Of a DNA stretch of 64,000 nucleotides, positions 32,829-43,600 are shown one piece after another (the stretch's first letter is position 1; the number at the start of each line of letters is the position of its first letter). The stretch covers positions 62,001-126,000 of the forward strand of contig VJWM01000019.1 in NCBI GenBank assembly GCA_010909165.1, in the 5' to 3' direction. The translations under genes were made by a program, and so were the position numbers. Below the pieces are notes generated by a model. The model saw nothing but the letters and a program-made list of their open reading frames with translations, did not search any database and had not been told where the DNA came from. This stretch comes from Anthoceros angustus (taxonomy: Eukaryota > Streptophyta > Anthocerotopsida > Anthocerotales > Anthocerotaceae).

Positions 32829-35822
32829 ATGGCTGTCTGGAGTGGGGCGATTGAGTCACTCAAAGGGCAACAGGAGCCGTTGGGGGGACAGATTTCGTGG
32901 ACCCAACAGACTGCTGGCTTTACTATTGTTCTAGGAAGAGGATCCGCTCGCCTGACTTCAAGGACGCAAGCGTTGGCAAACAGCGAAGTCGCCAAGTGCA
33001 GCACTAGTGCCAGAAAGACTTCCTCCAGCGAGGGCAGGCCTGCAGGATACGACAAAGGGTTAACTGCTGAAACCGTGAGCAAGCTATGTGAACAGGGTCA
33101 TCTCAGTGAGGCTGTTGAGGCATTGGGAGTTCTGCTGCAGACAGAGGGGTCCATTTCCAAATCCCTCCTTTACACTGTCCTGAATAAATGTGTAGTGAAG
33201 AAGGATCTGGTTCTGGGTCGCCGGGTCCATGCTGTGACGGTGAAAAAGGGGTACCAGTCAGATACGTTCCTGGGCTTCCACATCCTGCGGATGTATGCAT
33301 CTCATGGCAGGTTGCAAGACGCGATGGATGTGTTTCAAGTGATTGCCAAACCAGATGCGTTTACTTGGTCTGCTATCATATCTGCGCATATCAAACATGG
33401 ACAAGACCGAGATGCCATACGACTGTATCATCGGATGTGCAGGTCGAAGGTGAAACCAGACGGCCATGTATTTGTGGCAGCCCTTCAAGCTTGTGCTAGG
33501 GGCTTAGACTTGAAAACAGGGCAGCAAGTGCATGCTAATGTATTGGCCAGTGGCGTTGAGCCTGATTTGTTTGTTTGTAATAGCTTGGTGAACATGTACG
33601 CCAAATGTGGCAGCTTGGAAGACGCTCAGAGGGTGTTTGACGGACTTGAGCGAAAAGATGCTGTGACGTGGAATGCCATGATAGCTGGGTATTCCCAGCA
33701 GGGCATGGGGCAGGCAGCTCTTTCTCTCTACAGTGCTATGCAAGGAGAAGGTAGCGCTGTGCCTGATTCTGTGACGTTTGTGTGCCTCCTACAGGCATGT
33801 GCAAGGGTTGGTACCCCAGCGTTAGAGAAGGGAAGACAGCTTCATGCGCAGATCAAAAAACAAGGATGTCAAGCTGATGTGTTTGTGGGTGGCAGTTTGG
33901 TGAACATGTATGCAAAGTGTGGCAGCTTGGACGATGCCCAAAAAGTGTTTGATGGACTCGATCAAAAAGGGGTGGTGACATGGACTGCTCTAATTGCAGG
34001 GTATTCCCAGCAGGGCATGGGCAAGGAAGCGCTTAGTCTTTACAAGGTTATGCAAGAAGAGGGCATCGCTGTACCCAATTCTGTGACATTTGCCTGCCTC
34101 CTGCAGGCATGTGCGAATGTTGGCATCCCGTCTATGGAGACAGGGAAGCAACTTCATTCTCAAATAAGAGAACATGGACATGAAGCTGATGCGTTTGTTG
34201 CCAGCAGTTTGGTGAACATGTATGCAAAGTGTGGCAGCATGGAAGATGCTCAGAGAGTGTTCGACGGACTTTGTCAAAAAGAGGTGGTGACATGGACTGC
34301 ACTAATATCGGGTTACTCCCAACAGGGCATGGGGCAGGAAGCCCTCCGTCTCTACGGTGCCATGCAGCAAGAGGGCATCGCTGTACCCAACTCCGTGACA
34401 TTTGCGTGCCTCCTGCAGGCATGTGCACATGTGGGCACCCCAGCGTTGGAGCTAGGGAAGCAGCTGCATACGCAGATTAGAGAACAAGGACATCAAGCTG
34501 ATGTGTTCGTTGGGAGTAGTTTGGTGAACATGTATGCTAAGTGTGGCTGCTTGAAAGATGCTCAGATGGTGTTTGACGGGCTTGATCAAAAGGATGTGGT
34601 CACGTGGAACACCTTGATAGCAGGGTATTCCCAGCAGGGCATGGGGCAGGAAGCTCTGTGTCTTTACAGTGTTATGCTAGAAGACGGTACATCTGAACCC
34701 AATTCCGGGACATTTGTGTGCCTTCTGCAGGCATGTGCAAGTATAGGCACCGATGCTTTGGAGGAAGGGAGGCAGATTCATAAGCAGCTTAGGGAGCAAG
34801 GACACGAATCTGATGTGTTTATAGGCAGCAGTTTGGTGAACATGTATGCAAAGTGTGGCAGCTTGGAAGATGCTCAGAGTGCGTTTGATAGGATTGGTCA
34901 AAAGGATATTGTGACCTGGAACGCCATGATAGCAGGGTATTCCCAGCAGGGCATGGGGCAGGAAGCCCTTGGCCTGTACACAACTATGCAGAAAGAAGGC
35001 AGCACAGTACCGAATTCTGTGACATTCGTATCCCTCATTCAGGCATGTGCGAATGTGGCAGCTTTGAATCTGGGAAGGCAATTACACGCACAGATTGTTG
35101 AACATGGACTTCAAGCGGATGTGTTTCTGGCCCACAGTCTGATAACCATGTACGGAAAGTCTGGGAGCATGGTTGATGCACAGCAAGTGTTCGACGCGTT
35201 AGCGGTAAGAGATGTTGTAGCCTGGAATGCACTGATTGCAGGCTATACCTGTCAAGGAGACAGTGATTCTGTGTTTGACTTGGTCGAAAGAATGAGAGAG
35301 GATGGTATACAGCCAGTTGGCATCACATTCGTTAGTATACTAACAGCGTGCAGTCATGCTGGCCTCTTGAACAAGGGGCGAGAGTACTTTGAGGGTATGA
35401 GCAGACATTATGACATCACTCCCACCGCAGACCACCTCACATGCATGGTGGACATCCTGGGTCGTGCAGGAGAGCTGGATGAGGCATTAGATTTGATAAA
35501 GACAATGCCTGGGCTGCGCGATGGCGCAGTTTGGAGTACTCTGCTGGGTGCTTGCAGTAAGTGGAACAATGTGGATGTGGGACGTCACGCATTCGATGAA
35601 GCAGTGAAGCTGGACAACAAAGATGCCGCAGCATATGTGTTGATGTCGAACATCTATGCTGGTGCGCAAATGTGGGAACAGGCAGTGGAGATGCAGAACA
35701 TTAGAAAAACACTGGGGGCATGGAAGCAGCCGGGTCAGAGCTGGTGGACAGACATTGACGGACGGGTGCATAGTTTTCTGGTTGTTAGTAAGAAGCATAC
35801 CGGGACTGAAGCAGGGCCGTAA
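32829..35822 (+). CDS. Pentatricopeptide repeat protein, PLS class with E/E+ tail, no DYW
   Basis: Organelle RNA-binding protein; PLS-class members act in RNA editing or processing in plastids or mitochondria. Intronless frame of 997 codons from the ATG at 32829 (GCCATGG); the open frame extends five codons upstream only through a GTG. Residues 1-75 are Ser/Arg/Ala-rich and could be an organelle targeting peptide. About residues 85-890 form a long array of P-L-S triplets of about 100 residues. The S repeats are strikingly alike (MYAKCGSLEDAQ.VFDGL, VTWNALIAGYSQQGMGQEAL, LLQACA). The last 100 residues fit an E domain (SNIYAGAQMWEQAVEMQ) and E+ (SWWTDIDGRVHSF). The stop comes soon after VVSKKH, where family proteins usually continue into DYW. 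No DYW (SGPR, HxE, CxxCH) is seen downstream. It converges with the gene at 35976, 153 bp away. Confidence 0.93.
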   Translation: MAVWSGAIESLKGQQEPLGGQISWTQQTAGFTIVLGRGSARLTSRTQALANSEVAKCSTSARKTSSSEGRPAGYDKGLTAETVSKLCEQGHLSEAVEALGVLLQTEGSISKSLLYTVLNKCVVKKDLVLGRRVHAVTVKKGYQSDTFLGFHILRMYASHGRLQDAMDVFQVIAKPDAFTWSAIISAHIKHGQDRDAIRLYHRMCRSKVKPDGHVFVAALQACARGLDLKTGQQVHANVLASGVEPDLFVCNSLVNMYAKCGSLEDAQRVFDGLERKDAVTWNAMIAGYSQQGMGQAALSLYSAMQGEGSAVPDSVTFVCLLQACARVGTPALEKGRQLHAQIKKQGCQADVFVGGSLVNMYAKCGSLDDAQKVFDGLDQKGVVTWTALIAGYSQQGMGKEALSLYKVMQEEGIAVPNSVTFACLLQACANVGIPSMETGKQLHSQIREHGHEADAFVASSLVNMYAKCGSMEDAQRVFDGLCQKEVVTWTALISGYSQQGMGQEALRLYGAMQQEGIAVPNSVTFACLLQACAHVGTPALELGKQLHTQIREQGHQADVFVGSSLVNMYAKCGCLKDAQMVFDGLDQKDVVTWNTLIAGYSQQGMGQEALCLYSVMLEDGTSEPNSGTFVCLLQACASIGTDALEEGRQIHKQLREQGHESDVFIGSSLVNMYAKCGSLEDAQSAFDRIGQKDIVTWNAMIAGYSQQGMGQEALGLYTTMQKEGSTVPNSVTFVSLIQACANVAALNLGRQLHAQIVEHGLQADVFLAHSLITMYGKSGSMVDAQQVFDALAVRDVVAWNALIAGYTCQGDSDSVFDLVERMREDGIQPVGITFVSILTACSHAGLLNKGREYFEGMSRHYDITPTADHLTCMVDILGRAGELDEALDLIKTMPGLRDGAVWSTLLGACSKWNNVDVGRHAFDEAVKLDNKDAAAYVLMSNIYAGAQMWEQAVEMQNIRKTLGAWKQPGQSWWTDIDGRVHSFLVVSKKHTGTEAGP

Positions 35823-35975
35823 GGATCCTTTTTGAAAAATGAAAGTAGAACCACATGTGCTACCAGTACGTGGTCACGAATGATGATGTCTTCCTGCACA
35901 TTCACGAGCTAGAGGTGGGGTTTCTGAAGATCAGTAAAGAAGAAAGGGTTTGCCGGAATTATGGCTATCAAGAGT

Positions 35976-38900
35976 TCAGTGATCGTAACCAAAGGGATTC
36001 GAGGCAGGATCTTCACGATGCTCCTTGTAAGTTCTCACCAGGTCTTTAACAATTTCCTGAGTTTGGATCAATACAGGTGTCACCAGTTCTGCAGACAAAA
36101 GCACTGGTGAGAAACATGGGGCAAAGGCAGTAACATCAAGAGCAGAGTATTGCAATGTGGCTTTCAAAGTGGTGGGCACCTGCACTCTCTGGTGTGTTGT
36201 CAGCAAATATCTTCTTCCATTGTGTTGCAACCGCTTCAGCCCGGTCACCAAGGATGTCAACCAGATTTTTTCTCTGTTCCAGCTTTGGATCAACTTCTCT
36301 TTGCTCTGCTGCAAGTCCTGGAAGCACTCCGACTAGCTTACCTCCGTGCATTTTCAGCCTCTTCTGATCAATAGGAGGACTGTTGTCTGGCTTGTCTTCT
36401 CTCTCACATTGCATCAAGCGCCAAATCAAAGCTTCCCGCAGAAGGTAGCAAAGCCATGAAGACGTGGCTTGATAGAGAAGAGACGGGGGCTTCCGGTTGT
36501 CGTCTGCTACTTGTGACTTTCGAATTGACAGTGAGACCAGCTCCTTATGCGGTGCCATCAGAGTAATCTGATAACCAGCCTAGAGTAATAAAGGCACGTC
36601 AGATGACCAAAGTGGAAGCACTAAAACATGCAATGCGGTTGGTACTAAGATGCCATGTCTGGGGGACATAACAGTGATCCACAACGAGACTTACCTTGGA
36701 GACCAGTCCCTGCTGCTCCAGATCTCCGAGATGCAACTTCTGCCAGCAGTTTTGCACCTCGACATCTGACATATTTCCTAGAAAAAAGCCATCCAGACTG
36801 AAACTCCCAGATAAACTGGAGGTAGTGCCGCCATCTGGATCCTGTCTACTGTCATTTGTAGTAGCCTCAGATGTGAAATTCCACGTTGTTGTGGAGGTTA
36901 AAGACCGAGAAGTCCCTACTGGAGGAGCCCTTAAGAAAGACAGGACGTCAACACGATATTGGCACAACAAGAAACTTACAGCTCCAGGAAACTGACTTGT
37001 CCTATCTCCACCACCTTTAGGAAGAAGCACCCCTCCTTCCACGATCTTCCTACTACCCAACCGTGCTGCTACTATTGCACTGCTGGAGGATGTGATTCCA
37101 ACATTGGTGCAGCAGCCAGCGCTGCCATTCTCAGCTGGATTGGAAACAAGGAGTTCATGGTAATCGTGGAGGTGACATAGGAAGATGGACACAATTACAG
37201 GTGAGAGATAACTTCCAGGGAGTTCCACCTGAAGCTCATGACTAAAATGGGAACCAGACTGCAACCCTTCACCGTTGTTGATAACTGTAGACATATACAT
37301 AGCCACTGGTTTGCAGCTTGGTCCCACGCTTTCAAATTTTAGAATGAGTGTCCAATACGAAGACAGGGCGTAGTCACTGAGATTCTGAAGATCAACAGAA
37401 ACTTGAATTGAAGGAGAATTTGACAGACTGCTAGCTGTCCCTTTTGAAGTAAGAGGTGTGGCAAACACCAACTGCTCTGGAGAGACAATCCCTGAGGGGA
37501 ATTGATTTACCTGCAAGGTACAATGAAAGCCTTTCCAGCCCGTGTTCGCAGTCTTGTTTAATGGCTCAGCTCCTGGTAAGGTGGTTGGTGACAGAACCAC
37601 GGATCTAACATTTCTGTTGGACAAGTCATACGTAAGATACAAAGATACAGCGAGTTCATTGATGGCTGTGTTAATAGCACGACAATGATTCCTCACAGCC
37701 TCTGTCTGTCTGGCAATGTCTGCCACAGCTTGTAGGAGGTTCTGCACCAGAAGAATCACTTTGTCACAAGAGTTTTCACCTGAACAAACGAAAATGGACC
37801 CGCAATCCATAACCAAGAACTCTGGCTGACCTTTACTTTCTCTTTTGTCCGTGCTTGCGACATAGCCCAGCTATGTGAACTCTCGACATTAGGTCCTCTA
37901 TCATCAACCGCATTTGAAGCAGGCTCATCAAGGACTTCCACTCCAATGAGTCGTCCGCGTGTTGTCAGTACCACGAGTGGCCTGCCATTTAACGCCCTTC
38001 CAGCACCAGGATTGCCTGCTACCGCACAAATACGATCTGCTACAGGTACTGTTTTGTGTAGGAGCCTGTGCCTCAATTGCTTTCCGAATATGCGAGTTTG
38101 AGATAAAGTAGTGGATGCTGAGCCAGGCTCAAATAGTTCAGCAACAAAAACTTCAGCCCCAACTCTATAACATAAGTGCCGTGATCCAAGCATGCAAGCT
38201 GATGAAACTGGTGACTTGACGGACCACTTGTGAATCCCCACATCAGCGGTCACCTGAATGCTCCCTGCATCTTTGCAAGGGAGAAATGGGCTATCATTTG
38301 ATTCTTGACCTGTAGAAGTAAGGGCAACAACTGTACCCGACTGTCCAACAATCAGCATAATGTCTGGTCCAATAAGCCCTGCAGATTGGCCATCTTGAGA
38401 ATCAGAAGAAAGAGGGAGCAGGGCTACAATCGGTTCCTCGATGTCAAGCAGGACTCTTTTTGTCATTCTTGTCAGCCTTAAGTTAGGCATGGCATAAATG
38501 TATACCTTCCCATGGTCGTCACCTGAACTTCCCAAGGAGGAAAGAATTAGGAGACAAAGTCAGCACAGTTTACGTCTTAACCAACAGCGAGAAGAAAAAA
38601 TGGGCTACCTTGGATAAGTAGATGGCGTGGCATCATTTCCACTCCTTTTCCGGCAAGACAACTAAAGAGTGCTTCAGACAGCAAAGTGGCCATGTTTTTA
38701 CCTCCTGAATGGCTTGTTCTAGCACATGACACAAAAAGCAAACAAGTCGGCTCACTGTTTATGTCGGCTGTTGGCCTGAGACCTGTTGACAGCTGGTCAG
38801 GGTACTGCGCATTTGTGGAACCTGCTTCAAGAAGAACTGGGGATCCTGCTTGTGCCATGATAATCACCTTGAAAGACATATAACCTCAAGCATAAGCAGT

Positions 38901-39861
38901 TACTTTTACTAACATTCAGTGCTGCACAGCTGAAATGGAAGTGAACCCCCCCAATGAGCCAAGAACTTACTGAGCTACTTGTGCTAAACAGGCCAACGGT
39001 TGCAGCCTGCAGAGACCCCAGAAGTGTCTCTGCAGAGACTGAAGTTGGTGTCAAAAACTGCGTTTTCCTCGAATACCCCGAGACATTTAAGTTGGCCCAT
39101 AGCAGACGTGAGATGGCCTTCTGGTAAGCGTTCCATGACTCTCCAGTTTGCATGCCCTTGGAGAGACCTCCAGCGAGACTTTGTTTATGCACGTTTTCCA
39201 CCACGGGGCAAATACTTTCATCGTATACATCGTTATCCTCAAAGAGCTGCCATTCCTCGCCGGGGAGCTTGGAATGATCGCCAAGCTTGGCATGACTGCT
39301 TGTGTTTGGTACCAAATTCAGACCCGTAGCTGAAGTCCTACTTCTGCAAGGAAATGGGAAACCAGTTTCATCAAGATGCATGCACATGGAATATGTGGAT
39401 CAACAGTGGCTTTTTGAAAACGATGAAAAACTTAACACCAGACCTAGAGATGGAAGGGCCCTTGCTCGCAATCTCGAGAAGGAACACAGATCCATCTGCA
39501 GTGATGACCAGCAAGGAGGCACTCCGTGTACTAGTCTTTTTCCCCACTTCTGCGGTGTCCACCCCCTTTTCCTCATTGAGGTCCCCGAGCAGTAGAAAGG
39601 AAGGATCGGATTGAAATCTATAAATTGACTGCGCAGCCGATTGAGAACACCGTGGAATTAGCACCCTGCTTAATGTTCACAAAGGATCCCCCAGGCGAAG
39701 CTAACCTGCAGGACGCCGTCCTGGAACACGTGGATCAGACAGGGCGAGGCTCGGCAGGCAACCCAAAACAGCGGTGTGGGTCCTAGTGCGAATCCCGTCA
39801 GGAGAGGGCGGCCTGATATCCTGAGCTTAGCCCACTCCTTGTGCCGTGCTTGCTTCCGCAT
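35976..39861 (-). CDS. Large multi-exon protein, possibly FANCB/FAAP100-type
   Basis: Eight exons on the minus strand: 39861-39706, 39628-39444, 39343-38971, 38867-38609, 38522-37837, 37741-36695, 36579-36180, 36088-35976. All junctions are GT-AG, phases match, and the sum 3219 nt gives 1072 residues. The first 500 residues look like repeated beta-strands of a propeller (LLTGFALGPTPLFWVACR, SLLVITADGSVFLLEI, DIMLIVGQSGTVVALTS, PLVVLTTRGRLIGVEVLDE). A helical, coiled-coil-like stretch follows (LLQAVADIARQTEAVRNHC), then beta-sandwich-like sequence with WKGFHCTLQVNQ and IQVSVDLQNLS. That order suits the Fanconi core proteins FANCB and FAAP100, but I recognise no diagnostic motif, so the function is a hypothesis. 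The last junctions are the weakest: at 36314-36090 another frame is open, so the C-terminus may differ. Confidence 0.78.
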
Positions 39862-40634
39862 CTTTGCAATCAATAATCTCTTTACAACGCTGGTCTACCG
39901 TGGCGAGAATGCCGGCGGTGCCACAGCCGGGTCCTGAGCCTGAAGTTGTTCCCAGCTCGTGGTGCAAAGAGCTCTTCGCATTCTTCAGAAGGTGGAGAGA
40001 AAGACGGGGGGAAACTTTCTGCATCGACGAGTTATGTCCTGTGGCTCTCCACATAAACTCGATGGGCTGACAATTTGCTACGCTATAGTACTTTGGCTCC
40101 GAGACACTGGGTCGTAGGTGTGGATGTGGAGAAGATGTCGTCGGAACCTCAATGACATCTGAGGCCTCCACCATCAAGAACTGGGTTGTGTGAACATGGT
40201 GCTAATGCATGTACGTAACCCAGCCAATGCTTCAGCAAGCACCTGCTCTGCAGATATCAGTCTGCTCGTCGAGCATGAGCCTTAAGGACTAGCTTGATCT
40301 CCGCTACTCCACAGTTGCACGGCCTGCTTATCTTTTGTCTGCGTTTTTAGCAATCGCAGAAGTCATGTCAGAAGGCATCTGGTTTGGCATCAATCGCCTG
40401 AGCTCACAACATTTCGTACAGGGCTTGTGGAGGCGAGAGTTCACGACGTCATGTCATGTAACATGGTCTGCTGTAACTTTGGCTGTCGGGTTCGCCATGT
40501 TCGTTGCCCCATTGCTTAGCAAGATGGCCCTGTGCATAAACGGCATTGGTACAATTTGGCAGCGTTGCAAGAACTGCCAGGGTACATACTTATGTATGTC
40601 GCTGATTCCGTGTGGAAGAAGGGGACAAGAAAGA
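39862..40634. other. Gap between two minus-strand genes
   Basis: About 770 bp: promoter and 5' UTR of the gene ending at 39861 and 3' flank of the EXORDIUM-CUB receptor. A 116-codon minus frame (40177-39827) overlaps the proposed start codon in another frame and shows no domain. Nothing else is seen. Confidence 0.5.
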
Positions 40635-43600
40635 TCACAGACGAGATAGCCCGGTGATAGGTGAGGCAATGGACATGTGGATTCTGCTCAGATCCAGCTT
40701 GGGGTTTCGCCTGATGGATTTGCCCGCATGAAACATTTTCATCAGTTGCTCCAGCGCCTTGACAACCTCAACAACTGTGGGCCTGGCTGTAGTGGCGGGG
40801 TTGACGCACCACACCGCCATCTCCGCAAGCTTCAGCAGAGCTTCTGGTTTCTCAGGCACTGGCAGCCGGGGATCTAAAATGCTCAGCCCTTGCCCGCTTT
40901 CGATCAGAGGGACTGCTCGTGCGACCTGCAGCAACGACGTCACAAATAGACGGATTCTTCAACATGAGCCTATCCTTGCCAGTCATAGGATTGCCATTGC
41001 AGACAGTCACAGCACACTTCAGAATGTAACGATTACCAGATGTGATCTTGTGTGGCCTGAATTGAAGGTCCCGGTATCTAGAAGTTGTCGGCCTGTGAGA
41101 ATCTCTAACACTATGACCCCGAACCCGAAGATGTCGCCGGCCTTGGACACCTGAATGCTGCCAGTGCTCTGGCCTCGGCTCAAGGGAGAGCCAGGGAAGT
41201 GGTGCGACGTCGGTACCCACCTTGGGTCAGAAAAGAGCTCCACCTGGTCTCCGGTGGCGCAGAAAACGGCGAGGTGGAATCCGGAGATGCGGGGAGCCCA
41301 AGATTTGTCCAGCAGAATGTTTCTGGATTTCAAGTCCCGGTGGATCACGCAGGGATCCGCGAAGATGTGCAAGTACTCGAGCCCCCTGCAAACACAATGT
41401 CAGCAAGTTGTGCTTCCAAGAAATTCACTTGGATGCTGCTTCTTGGAATTGGAGATCAGGCGGTGTGGAAATCTGCGCTCACCTTGCAACCTGAAGGGCA
41501 ATGTTCAGTCTTAGCTCCCAGCCCAGCAGCAACTTGGAGTTCCGGCCTTCAGAGCCGGTGATGGGCTCTCTTGGACTCAGGGGCCCGATTAGCGCGTCCC
41601 TCAAGCTCCCGTTCTCGGGGTGCTGGAACACCAGGAGCCTGCCAATGGGGTCCGGAGAGTATCCCACCAGCTGCACCACATTGCTGTGCTTCAAGCCCGC
41701 AAGAACTTCCAGCTCTCGGTTGGCGGAATTGAAGTCCATGGACGGCGACTGCTTCACCGTCACCAGTCTGCCATCTCCCAACACGCCCCGGTAGATCTGC
41801 CCAGCACGCCCGCGGTACACCAGGTTGGCCTGGTTGAATCCGCCAGTGGCCCTGGAGATCTCGGCCACAGGGAAAACGGTCCTCTTGCTGGCGTTGAGCA
41901 GGAAGAGAGCTTCTCTGCCTATGCCTAACCGCTGCACTGAACGCTTGACAAGGCCCCTCTGCTGTATCCTTCGATTGGAGCAGCACAGCACTGTCCCCAC
42001 AACCAGCATGAAGGCCACGCCCAAGATGGATGCTGTTATGCCTGCAATCAGGGCTTCTCTGCTGGAGTGGTGCCTTCCCAGGAGTTTGTCTGGGCTGGAG
42101 ATGACGAAGCTTGCCTCCCAGCCTAGGCCGCCTCCTGCTTCCGTGGAGAACACCACCAGCATGGGGCCCTCTGTCGTGATCTGTAGCCACAGCACATGTA
42201 CACACAGAGGTCATGGGTATTCATCATCATCCATGTTCGGAAGGAGCATGTGCAGCGACATTGAAAGGCTGAGCCGGACCTGAGGAGGCGGATTGGTGAA
42301 GTTGCCAGAGAAGGTCTGGATGGGAGTGGAAGAAGGAGTTATGGCGCGTCCACTGTAAACAGCCACAGTGTCCTTGCTGCTCACTGTGTTGATTCTGCTG
42401 AAGCTCAGAAGCACAGGCGTGTGTGGCTTGCCCAGAAGTAGCCAGCTGCAGGACAGCCCCCTGCCATAGACCTGTCCATCAGGGCTGCCGTCGGAGATAT
42501 TGCCTGTTTTGCTGTTGATGATCTCTTGCCCTTGGCAGAACCCTGTCATTAAAATGTATGGCTCATGATCAGTACTACTACGACATGACGCACCAGCAGA
42601 AGACATGCAGCGGAAAATGTACACCACATTCTTTACCAGCTTCATACTTCAGGATCCAGCCGTTGGCACTGGGGCTCACAACGCTGCGGGTGCTGAAAGT
42701 GATGAGCATAGCAGGGCCTTCAACCACGGCATCCACGAGATGCTGGTCATACAAAAATCCCCCAAACTGAGAGGAGCAGCCGCTTGCAAAGGGTGAGGTT
42801 GCATTCAGTGCATCAGCCAAGGCAAGCAGCTTCCTTGAATGCTGTCCTGCAGTCCACAAGGCCGCGTTGGACAGCAAATTTGCCCCACCCAATTTGTTGG
42901 GGTTGTCCGAGCAGGAGGCAGAATCCGAGAGGATGTTCACAGGGTTATCCGGCGGCACCGCAAGAAAGATCCACCACAAGTGGATGAACTTGGCTTGGGT
43001 CACGTTCACGATCCAGCTGCACCTGAGGTTGGGGCTGTACGGCTGGAGGCCGAACTTCCCGTCCACGATGAGCCCGTTCTGGATGGTTCTCTCAGCGTCT
43101 GTTACGATCACCGTCCCCCCGCACGCATCTGAATTAAGCCCAACATACCTCCATCAGAGCCTGACATGAAAGCTACTAGTGCCACAATCTGGTAGCCTGG
43201 TGACATCCTCCAGACCTCTGCACTGCAACAACATCATCATTTCAAACACTCTCTCCAACCAAGCATCTGATGAGTCACCTGGAAGCATCTGCAGCATGCA
43301 ATTCCCGTGCTCCACGCTCCACAGCTGCTGCACCAGGAAGCGGGATCCGTAGATGCCCACCAGGTTGAAGCTCACCTGGTTGTCATCTACCACAGGGCGT
43401 GAGCTCGGGTCCGGGTTCATGATGGGCCAGGGGCACACCTGGCTAATTGTGCGATTGTCCTGGCTCCGCCATCCTTCCCCGTTGAAGGCAGTAGCCGTCT
43501 CCGCCAGCTGGCCCAGCATGCTGGAAACGAGAGTGTCCAGCCCCGAATCCGCGTTGGGCGGACTTAGCAGCGCCTGCGACTGGCTCCAGAAGTTGCAGAA

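Noticed and set aside
33103-35798. Many minus-strand frames of 60-130 codons opposite the PPR gene
   Set aside because: They recur with the PPR repeat period and are antisense reflections of the repeats.
35823-35975. DYW domain downstream of the PPR gene
   Set aside because: No HxE or CxxCH motif is readable in any frame in or beyond this stretch.
39827-40177. Minus-strand 116-codon frame as first exon of the eight-exon gene
   Set aside because: It ends in a stop and is out of frame with the first propeller-like exon. A simple ATG at 39861 gives consistent phases.
41549-42214. Minus-strand frame of 221 codons within the receptor gene
   Set aside because: Overlaps the kinase exon in another frame. 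The kinase frame carries the recognisable motifs.
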